From NCBI GenBank assembly GCA_964465065.1, contig CAYXHZ010000001.1, positions 87,789 through 151,788 on the forward strand: 64,000 bases of DNA, given 5' to 3'. This document shows, one piece after another, positions 57,942 to 64,000 of this stretch; the first letter of the stretch is position 1; each line of letters begins with the position of its first letter. This DNA comes from CAYMND01 sp964465065. Its GTDB lineage: Bacteria > Acidobacteriota > Aminicenantia > UBA2199. The notes below the pieces were generated by a model. The model had not been told where the DNA came from. It worked only from the letters and a program-made list of their open reading frames with translations, and searched no databases. A program made the translations under genes and the position numbers.

Positions 57942-58667
57942 ATGTCCGTAACACAGCAGGAAGAACTGGCCAGGATTTTCAAGTACGTTTCGGCGGTAGC
58001 CAAGGATACGGAAGCCATCGAGCGGGAAATCGCCCTGTACAAGAGCGGCGTGTCCAGACTGCACCACACCGTCGAAGAGATGGGCATCCTGAGCAACCAG
58101 CTTGAGGAACAGGTCAGCATGACCCGCGACCGCCTCAACCAGCTGCTGGAATACTTCATGAAGCGGATCGAGTCCGAGCAGCCGCCCATGGACGAGGACG
58201 AGGACACGGCCGCCGACAAGACCATCCTGGAATCGGCCCTCTCCCCCAAAGTCACCGATTCGCCTCCCGCCTCCAGCCGCGGCGTGATGATCTTCATCTC
58301 GCCGCCGACCGACGACAAGCCCCACCGCGAGGGCGCCGATTCCACCTGCACGCCGCGCCGGCAGCTGGTGCCGACCATACAGGAAGAGAAGATGATTCTC
58401 GATTACCTGATCAAGAACAACCACAAGCCCACCCAGGAAGAATACAACCGCGTCTACAAAGAGATCAGCAACATGCTCATCCAGGCGCCCAAGAACGCCG
58501 TGGCCATCGAGGTCCGTTCGGCCGACCCCCGCGGCGACCGCAAGTACGTCGAACTGGCCTACCACGTCCAGATCAAGGACCAGCTGGACCTGGCCTGCCT
58601 CAAGTACATCGAGATCAAGGGCGTCGACGCCTACCGCATGCGCACCCAGGGTGACAAGGCGGGCTGA
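57942..58667 (+). CDS. Conserved-looking coiled-coil protein of unknown function
   Basis: 241 residues. The first 85 form a predicted coiled coil (VAKDTEAIEREIALYKSG; HTVEEMGILSNQLEEQVSM). A Pro/Ser/Asp-rich linker follows (about 90-150), then a compact C-terminal domain with EEKMILDYLIKNNHKPTQEE and strands AIEVRSAD and YVELAYHVQ. No membrane segment. I do not recognise a family. The ATG at 57942 has GGGAGG; longer upstream frames cross the promoter. It is followed 3 bases later by the RumA-like methyltransferase, so the two are cotranscribed and possibly linked to RNA metabolism. Confidence 0.75.
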   Translation: MSVTQQEELARIFKYVSAVAKDTEAIEREIALYKSGVSRLHHTVEEMGILSNQLEEQVSMTRDRLNQLLEYFMKRIESEQPPMDEDEDTAADKTILESALSPKVTDSPPASSRGVMIFISPPTDDKPHREGADSTCTPRRQLVPTIQEEKMILDYLIKNNHKPTQEEYNRVYKEISNMLIQAPKNAVAIEVRSADPRGDRKYVELAYHVQIKDQLDLACLKYIEIKGVDAYRMRTQGDKAG

Positions 58668-58670
58668 ACC

Positions 58671-59870
58671 TTGCACGACGACACGCAGCACGGCCGGGTG
58701 GAACGCCTGGTCAACGGCGGCCAGGGTCTGATCCGCCACCAGCTGGGCACAGTCCTGGTCAACGACGTCCTGCCGCAAGAGGAAATCCTTTTTTCCGTCC
58801 GAGAACGCAGCAAGGGCGTTGTCTGGGGCCAGACCCTGGAAATCCTGCAGGCGCATCCGGGCCGTATCCTCCCGCCCTGTCCGCTGGCCGGAGTCTGCGG
58901 CGGCTGCGCCTGGCAGCACATTCCAGTCGATCTGCAGCGGCAGCTCAAGGAAGAGATCTTTTGCGCCGATTTCCGGCACCGCCTGCATATCGAAGCGCCG
59001 CTCAAGACGATCCACCCTTCCAGCGCCACAGCCTACCGCGTCCGTGCCCGCATGAAACCGGACGAGCAGGGCCGTCTGGGCTTCGTGCGCCGCCGCAGTC
59101 ACCGGATCGTCGCCATATCCGATTGCCTGCTGTTCTGCCCGGCCATCAACCGCTTTCTGGCCGATTGGAATCAAAACCCGCCCCGCCTGCGGAAACTCTT
59201 CCAGGTCGACCTGCTCTACAGTCCCAGCCAGGACAGCCTGGGTGTCAACCTGGACAGCGCTCCCGGCGCGCCAGAGCAGGCGGAGCTGCAAAACCGCTTT
59301 CCCGGTCTGCTCATCGGCTGGCCGGACCGGCCGGTCATCCAGACCATCACCGTACCGGGAACCAATATCGCCTATCATGCCTCGCCGGCCGCCTTCTTCC
59401 AGGTCAACCGCTTCCTGTGGCCGGTGATGCTGGACAGCTTGAGCCGACATCTGCCCGAGAGCTTCTCGGCCCTGGACCTGTACAGCGGCGTCGGCTTCAT
59501 GATCCCGCCCCTGCTGCGCGGCCAGCCGCCGCCCTTGGCCGCCGAATGCCATCCTTTGTCGACGACCCTCTCGAAAATGACCTTCCCCGAGCTGACCATC
59601 CTGCACACCGACACCAGCCGGCTGAAAATTCCGGACCATATAACCGTGGTGGTCTGCGACCCGCCGCGTTCGGGCCTCAACGAGCCGACCCGGCGGCTCA
59701 TCGACGAATCCTCCGTTCACACCCTGCTCTACATCTCCTGCAACCAGGCCACCCTGCTGCGGGACATCGCCGAACTGAGGCGAAACGGCTGGCGACTGGA
59801 AGACATGGAGGGTTTCGATCTGTTCCCGCACACTCCACACCTGGAATTGTTCGCCAAGTTGACACGCTGA
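58671..59870 (+). CDS. RumA/RlmD-like RNA m5U methyltransferase
   Basis: 399 residues. An N-terminal TRAM-like segment (GRVERLVNGGQGLIR) leads to the Fe-S motif CPLAGVCGGCAWQHI near residue 66, with the fourth Cys in ISDCLLFCP. The SAM site is LDLYSGVGFMIPPLL, and the catalytic DPPRSGLNEP and LLYISCNQATLLRDIAEL carry the nucleophile Cys. It methylates uridine in 23S rRNA or tRNA; the exact site cannot be told. The start is probably the TTG at 58671, 3 bases after the previous stop, with a weak ribosome site. The usual SAM Cys/Thr (YCGxGTF) is changed to YSGVGFM. Confidence 0.9.
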   Translation: MHDDTQHGRVERLVNGGQGLIRHQLGTVLVNDVLPQEEILFSVRERSKGVVWGQTLEILQAHPGRILPPCPLAGVCGGCAWQHIPVDLQRQLKEEIFCADFRHRLHIEAPLKTIHPSSATAYRVRARMKPDEQGRLGFVRRRSHRIVAISDCLLFCPAINRFLADWNQNPPRLRKLFQVDLLYSPSQDSLGVNLDSAPGAPEQAELQNRFPGLLIGWPDRPVIQTITVPGTNIAYHASPAAFFQVNRFLWPVMLDSLSRHLPESFSALDLYSGVGFMIPPLLRGQPPPLAAECHPLSTTLSKMTFPELTILHTDTSRLKIPDHITVVVCDPPRSGLNEPTRRLIDESSVHTLLYISCNQATLLRDIAELRRNGWRLEDMEGFDLFPHTPHLELFAKLTR

Positions 59871-59940
59871 GAGTCCGCCTTCCGTTTTCCCGACTGCCCG
59901 TTCCCCGACCGCCTGTACTCTTTATACTACAGAAACGCTC

Positions 59941-59968
59941 TTGATTTCTGGCAAAGCGATTGCATAAT
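59941..59968 (+). promoter_or_regulatory. Promoter of the FecR/DUF6600 gene
   Basis: TTGATT (59941-59946), 16 bases, CATAAT (59963-59968); a GGAGG ribosome site lies before the ATG at 59996. Confidence 0.5.
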
Positions 59969-59995
59969 ACTAGGCAGAGAACAGTGGAGGACAAC

Positions 59996-61555
59996 ATGAA
60001 CAACAAGATCGCCATAACGCTTCTCCTGGGTCTGTCTTTGATCTTGCCCGCCTGGGCGGAGGACGACCCCGATTCCGACGAAGCCCTGCGCTACTACGAC
60101 GACGCCAAGGTCATCCGCGTCAAATACGCCGACGGCGAGGCCTTCGTCGAACGCGAAAGCGAGGAAGGCTGGGAAGACCTGATCGAGAATCTGCCGATAT
60201 TCGAAGGCGATTTTCTGAGCACCGAGGACGGTCGGGCCGAATTGTACCTGGGCCGTCTGAATTACCTGCGCATCGACCGCAACAGTCAGCTCGGCATCAC
60301 CCAGGCCCCGGTCCTGCGCGGCACCGACTGGAGCCTGGACCTGGTGGCGGGCAGCATCATCGTCGATCTGCACCAGCTGGAGGCCGATGCCCAGGCCTCG
60401 GTGCACACAGCCGATTGCGAAGTTTTCTTCGTCACATCGGGCCTGTACCGCATCGATCGCGGCCCGGCCGGAGATACGCGGGTCTGGGTCATCCAGGGCA
60501 AGGCACAGGTGCTCAGTGAAGGGGAACGCACGCGTCTGAGCCGCAACGACCGCTTGCGGGTGGAACAAGGCCGGGTCATGCGCAGCGATTACGAGCCGGT
60601 CGACGACCGTGACGATTTCATGGCCTTCCAGGAGGAACGAAGCCGCGGCCAGGACCCGGACCGGACCGTCGGCACCCGCTACCTGGAGGAAGGCCTGGAG
60701 GAGTACGAACCGGAACTCAGCAGCCACGGCCGCTGGGAATACAGCCCCATATACGGTTGCCACGTCTGGTACCCCTACGGACTGGGCCTGGACTGGCAGC
60801 CCTACCTCAACGGCCGCTGGACCTGGCACCCCTTCTACGGTTACGTCTGGACCTCCTACGACCCCTGCGGCTGGATCACCCACCATTACGGCCGCTGGCA
60901 CTGGCACCCCGGCCACGGCTGGTACTGGCTGCCCGATTATCAGTGGTCGCCGGCCTGGGTTTACTGGGGCTGGGACAACGATTTCTACAGCTGGGTGCCG
61001 CTGGGCCGCAACAACCGCCCGGTCATCGTCATCAACAAACGCTGGCTCCGGGACTACAACCACCGTCAGGGCCTGCCGGCGCACGCGTCGTCGGTGGTCG
61101 TCGTGCACCGCGACCGCTTGCGCAGCCAGCGTATCGGCGAACACATCACCCGCAAGATCGGCTCCGACCTGATCCAGGACCGGATCCATTTCCGCGGCAA
61201 AGCGCCCCTGGTCGTCGTCCATGAACCGCTGCTGCAGGGCCGCACCCGCTCGGGCAAGACCGTATTGCTCAAGAAAGGGGCGGTCAAACGCACCCCGGTC
61301 GATCCCAAGGTGCCGCTGATCATCCCCGAGAAAACGGACGAGCGACCTTCAATGGAAGATTCCATCCGCTCGGTGCGCAGAGTCGTCCGCGAGAAGGGAG
61401 AGACAAGTGTGCAGGTGGATGCCGGCCAAGCGGCCGACAGCGGTTCGCCGCCGGCAACCATCAAGAAGAAGGGATCGACCAGAACCTCTTCGGGCCGGGT
61501 CTCGAGCCCCAAGAGTACCGGAACCAAGAAAGCGGTCAGAAAGAAAAAGGATTAG
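59996..61555 (+). CDS. Secreted FecR-domain protein with Trp/Tyr/His-rich DUF6600 repeats
   Basis: 519 residues. A signal peptide (KIAITLLLGLSLILPAWA) is followed by a FecR-type domain (about 35-200: GDFLSTEDGRAELYLG, LDLVAGSIIVDLHQ), then aromatic repeats from about 235 to 345 (GRWEYSPIYGCHVWYPYG, GRWTWHPFYGYVWTSYDP, GRWHWHPGHGWYWLPDY) typical of DUF6600, and a Lys/Ser/Thr-rich basic tail. It is exported; the aromatic repeats may bind cell-wall polymers or metal. No sigma/anti-sigma partner is adjacent, so a FecR signalling role is unlikely. Its stop overlaps the stop of the convergent GIY-YIG gene. Confidence 0.88.
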   Translation: MNNKIAITLLLGLSLILPAWAEDDPDSDEALRYYDDAKVIRVKYADGEAFVERESEEGWEDLIENLPIFEGDFLSTEDGRAELYLGRLNYLRIDRNSQLGITQAPVLRGTDWSLDLVAGSIIVDLHQLEADAQASVHTADCEVFFVTSGLYRIDRGPAGDTRVWVIQGKAQVLSEGERTRLSRNDRLRVEQGRVMRSDYEPVDDRDDFMAFQEERSRGQDPDRTVGTRYLEEGLEEYEPELSSHGRWEYSPIYGCHVWYPYGLGLDWQPYLNGRWTWHPFYGYVWTSYDPCGWITHHYGRWHWHPGHGWYWLPDYQWSPAWVYWGWDNDFYSWVPLGRNNRPVIVINKRWLRDYNHRQGLPAHASSVVVVHRDRLRSQRIGEHITRKIGSDLIQDRIHFRGKAPLVVVHEPLLQGRTRSGKTVLLKKGAVKRTPVDPKVPLIIPEKTDERPSMEDSIRSVRRVVREKGETSVQVDAGQAADSGSPPATIKKKGSTRTSSGRVSSPKSTGTKKAVRKKKD

Positions 61556-61830
61556 GACAACAGGTCGCGCAGGCGGATCTTCTTGCGGATCAGGGCTTCC
61601 TTGTCCGCCCTGGACAGTCTTTTGACCCGCCACTCCAGGCGGGCGGCCGCGCCATGGTCGCCGACCCGGATCTTGCGTTCCAGGGTCAATGGGCCGCGGC
61701 CGCGCAGGTAACGGGCCGCCCGCAGGCCGCCCTGGCCATGTTCCCGCAAACGGCGCTCGACATCGGTGCTGATGCCGGTATACAGGCTGCCGTCCGCGCA
61801 ACGGATCAGGTACAGGTACCAGCGGGCCAA
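61552..61830 (-). CDS. GIY-YIG domain protein (UPF0213/YhbQ type)
   Basis: 92 residues. A single GIY-YIG nuclease-like domain: WYLYLIRCADGSLYTGISTD with the paired Tyr motif, then VERRLREHGQGG, ARYLRGRGPLTLE and AARLEWRVKRLSRADKEALI. It matches the small YhbQ/UPF0213 family, whose cellular role is unclear. The start is probably the TTG at 61830, 20 bases after the protease stop; there is no in-frame ATG. The stop codon overlaps that of the convergent FecR gene. Confidence 0.88.
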   Translation of the reverse strand: MARWYLYLIRCADGSLYTGISTDVERRLREHGQGGLRAARYLRGRGPLTLERKIRVGDHGAAARLEWRVKRLSRADKEALIRKKIRLRDLLS

Positions 61831-61849
61831 AATCGACCGTCCCGGCCCG

Positions 61850-63724
61850 CTAGATGTTGTCGCGCCGGACCGGTTCGGCGGGATGGTTTTCCTCGAGGGC
61901 CTTTTCCATCTTCTGCAGCTGGCGGGCGAAGTGCTCGTCATCGTCCTGTTCGCTGAGGCGGAAGGCTTCCCGGGCGCATTGGTAGGCCTCCGGGTAGCGT
62001 TCGTTCTGGTAGTAGGCCTCGGCCAGGGTGTCCAGGGTCGTCGACGCGTATTCGAGCTTGACCGCCGCTTCGGCCAGCGGCAAGGCCGCGGAGGCATCGC
62101 GCAGTTTCTCGTCCGGACAGGTCAGGTACAGCCAGGCCAGGTTGTTGAGCGCCGTGGCCTGGGCCGGGTCCATGGCCAATACGTCCCGGTAGGCCAGTTC
62201 GGCGTCGCGCCAGCGTTCCATCTCGTAGTAGATGCCGGCCAGACCGAGCAGGGCTGGAACGTTTCCGGGATCGGCCTGCAGCCTCTTTTCCAGGATCTGG
62301 GCGTAGAGCTGCAGATCGCCTGCCTGATCGATCTTCCCGGAGAACGGGGAATACAGAAAGGCCACCAGCAGGATCATGACCGCCCAGAAGATCAGCAGCC
62401 CCCGACGCAGCGAACGGTCGTGCCGTTTGACGACCCCGTTGTCGACGGCTGCGGCCTGGACGGTCTCCATGCGCTCGGGCAGGGTGAAATGGTGCCAGTT
62501 GCGCCGCGAACCGTCGTCGCCGGTGATACGGGCCAGTTTCTCGAAGGCCGACAGCAGAGGGCCGGGTTCCATGCCGGCCGATACGGGGTACAGGTCGGCC
62601 TGGCGTTCGAAGTTGCGCATGAAGTAGCCGAAGACGAAACGGAAGTAGACGATCAGGAAGTAGAGGCTCAAAAAGACGTAAATGAAGGTGATCAGGTCGG
62701 CGCGCAGTTCGCCGCGTGAATTGACGATCAGGGACTGGCCCCAGGCCGTGTTGAAGAAGAGCAGCAGCAGCCGCTGGATCGAGCCCATGGAGATGAGGAC
62801 GAAACCGAGCACGAAGGCGAAGTAGTGCAGCATGTGGCGGCGTTTGACATGAGCGATTTCATGGGCGGTCACCGCCAGCAGCTCGGGGCGGCTGAGCAAC
62901 TGGCGCAACCGCGGCGTGATCAGCAGGTAGCGGTAACGCGGAAACAGGCCGATGACGCCGGCGGTGATCAGGCCGCCGCCCAGCGCGTCCCAGGACAGCA
63001 CCCCCCGGAAGCGCACGCCGTGACGCCGGCACAGTTCCTGGATGTCCTGCAGCAGGTCCTCGTCCTGCAGGGGGCGGCAGCGCCACAGCCGGGTCATGAT
63101 CAGCGGGGCGAAGGCCAGCAGCAGCAGAAAGAAAACGGCGAAGAAGGCCAGCTGGAACAGCGGGGACTCCACCCAAGCCTGCAAACCGGGCAGCGGCAGG
63201 AGCAGCAGCAGGTCCAGAATCAGGCTCAGCAGCAGCCAGGGTACAAAGACGCCGAACTGGAAGGCGATCTGGCCGCGGATGTACTGTCCGGCCGATTCCA
63301 GTTCGGCCGGCGCCTCCCCTTCCCGGAATTCCCAGTACCAGAGCACGCACCAGTACAAAACGAAGGCCGCGATGCCCAGAAAACTCTGCAGCACCTCCAG
63401 CCGGGCCACCCCGGGCAGCTGGGCCAGCAGAGCCTTGAGATCGAAGAAGTAGACCGAAGCGGCGTAAAACAGGATCGACAGCAGCCGGAAGCGGGCGAAC
63501 AGCCGGCTGCGCTGTTGACGGGCCTCGAAGTGCTGTCCCAGACTGTCGCGGTCGCCGACGCGGATCCAGTGCAGCTGCAGCCTGACGATCAGCATGAAGA
63601 ACAGGTAGAGGAAGACGATCATGACGAAGTCCCCGCTCAGGGGCAAAAACTGGGAATCGGCGACCGATGCCCCGGAGAAGAGGGCGATGGCGATGAGCAG
63701 ATAGATGAAGCTGGTGTATATCAT
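61850..63724 (-). CDS. M48-family membrane metalloprotease with C-terminal TPR region
   Basis: 624 residues. There are about seven membrane helices in the first 260 residues, then the zinc site AVTAHEIAHVKRRH near residue 287 with the third ligand Glu in FERQADLYPV near 385. One more helix (GLLIFWAVMILLVAFLY) follows, then a cytoplasmic or periplasmic TPR-like tail (about 485-605: ALLGLAGIYYEMERWRDAEL, ALNNLAWLYL, TLDTLAEAYYQNERYPEAY). This is a HtpX/Ste24-like architecture with added helical repeats for substrate or partner binding. The ATG at 63724 has AAGGA; the longer upstream frame is rejected. Confidence 0.92.
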   Translation of the reverse strand: MIYTSFIYLLIAIALFSGASVADSQFLPLSGDFVMIVFLYLFFMLIVRLQLHWIRVGDRDSLGQHFEARQQRSRLFARFRLLSILFYAASVYFFDLKALLAQLPGVARLEVLQSFLGIAAFVLYWCVLWYWEFREGEAPAELESAGQYIRGQIAFQFGVFVPWLLLSLILDLLLLLPLPGLQAWVESPLFQLAFFAVFFLLLLAFAPLIMTRLWRCRPLQDEDLLQDIQELCRRHGVRFRGVLSWDALGGGLITAGVIGLFPRYRYLLITPRLRQLLSRPELLAVTAHEIAHVKRRHMLHYFAFVLGFVLISMGSIQRLLLLFFNTAWGQSLIVNSRGELRADLITFIYVFLSLYFLIVYFRFVFGYFMRNFERQADLYPVSAGMEPGPLLSAFEKLARITGDDGSRRNWHHFTLPERMETVQAAAVDNGVVKRHDRSLRRGLLIFWAVMILLVAFLYSPFSGKIDQAGDLQLYAQILEKRLQADPGNVPALLGLAGIYYEMERWRDAELAYRDVLAMDPAQATALNNLAWLYLTCPDEKLRDASAALPLAEAAVKLEYASTTLDTLAEAYYQNERYPEAYQCAREAFRLSEQDDDEHFARQLQKMEKALEENHPAEPVRRDNI

Positions 63725-63808
63725 GATCTTCCTTCTCTGAAAACAGTGGCATTGTACCAAAACAATCGCCGCCGTTCCAGCCACACTGCCTCCACCGTTC
63801 CCGGCTGC

Positions 63809-64000
63809 CTATTGCTTTTTCTCCCCCGCCGGCCTATAACCGTAGCCGGACCGTCGTCCGGACTCGCAACCGGTGACCGGTTTCGATTCGGCTCCGTAGA
63901 GAGTGACTTTTTGCCATTGGAGGCCTTTTCCCGTGTCGGCGGAGTGAAGACGGTGCGGTTTTTCCATGACCAGGTACCGTACGGCGGTAGCCTGCCCAGG
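63809..64000 (-). CDS. Unidentified protein, C-terminal end only
   Basis: An open frame on the minus strand enters from the right edge and ends at TAG (63809-63811), giving 63 residues that include VRYLVMEKPHRLHSADTGKG and KVTLYGAESKPVTGCES. The amphipathic strand pattern looks protein-like and it lies upstream of the protease on the same strand, but no family is recognised and the frame is too short to be certain. Confidence 0.45.
   Translation of the reverse strand, partial: PGQATAVRYLVMEKPHRLHSADTGKGLQWQKVTLYGAESKPVTGCESGRRSGYGYRPAGEKKQ

Noticed and set aside
57903..59840. A 645-codon frame antisense to the methyltransferase gene
   Set aside because: The sense strand has Fe-S, SAM and catalytic Cys motifs; the antisense reading has none.
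59996..61555. A FecR-type anti-sigma regulator
   Set aside because: It has a cleavable signal peptide rather than a transmembrane anti-sigma layout, and no sigma factor gene is adjacent.

Overview
The window reads as a chromosomal segment from a GC-rich, diderm (Gram-negative-type) heterotrophic bacterium. Support for two membranes comes from a predicted outer-membrane beta-barrel, a lipoprotein, Tat and Sec signal peptides and a PgpA phosphatase. No rRNA, tRNA, phage, IS or CRISPR array is visible. The eukaryote-type UDP-glucose dehydrogenase, a mixed-signature phosphofructokinase, DUF362/polyferredoxin redox genes, a GPGEF-type beta-propeller and giant DUF11/CARDB/SdrD surface proteins would fit a poorly sampled lineage such as Acidobacteriota/Aminicenantota. 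That placement is a guess from gene content, not a determination. Two runs of exactly 100 N (2356-2455 and 50483-50582) are assembly gaps, and each cuts a gene.

Layout. 1-3689 (minus): a two-component operon with a MASE1-PAS histidine kinase (gap-split), an Rcp1-like response regulator and a receiver-kinase hybrid running off the window. 3862-4680: PP2C phosphatase. 5117-11544 (plus): phosphofructokinase behind an unusual operator-like inverted-repeat array, then ugd-glmS-nucleotidyltransferase-pepT, a sugar-nucleotide/cell-envelope precursor operon. 11600-14337 (minus): an orphan amino-acid-binding lipoprotein and queC-queD-queE. 14428-33325 (minus): the most striking locus, three translationally coupled genes encoding an SH3-plus-beta-barrel outer-membrane protein (862 aa), a PKD/DUF11/SdrD protein (939 aa) and a 4494-residue, cysteine-rich giant. 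The giant has about ten DUF11-like units, fifteen CARDB-like repeats, an unassigned helical region of roughly 700 residues and two SdrD-like domains. 33527-35415: paired SPFH proteins. 35597-44306: glgC and glgP (glycogen synthesis and breakdown) on the plus strand, flanking a minus-strand ridA / CACHE-PAS hybrid kinase / radical SAM operon; glgP is followed by a membrane protein with a predicted C-terminal helix-turn-helix. 44316-49422 (minus): beta-lactamase-fold hydrolase, then a TetR / double-flavodoxin reductase / exonuclease III / acetyltransferase group. 49645-52124 (plus): a 50-residue hydrophobic small protein, a gap-split beta-propeller, a small membrane protein and an AT-rich mazEF pair. 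52410-57794 (minus): duplicated NTF2-fold protein, pgpA-rimO, and a polyferredoxin/DUF362 redox pair. 57942-61555 (plus): coiled-coil protein, RumA-like methyltransferase, FecR/DUF6600 protein. 61552-64000 (minus): GIY-YIG protein, M48-TPR membrane protease, and the tail of an unidentified gene.

How the parts connect. The carbohydrate genes (pfk, glmS, ugd, glgC, glgP) handle hexose flux into glycolysis, amino- and uronic-acid envelope precursors and glycogen. The surface locus looks like a dedicated export-and-display system whose extracellular parts depend on disulfides. Many genes overlap by ATGA or TTGA, so tight translational coupling is a general feature of this stretch.
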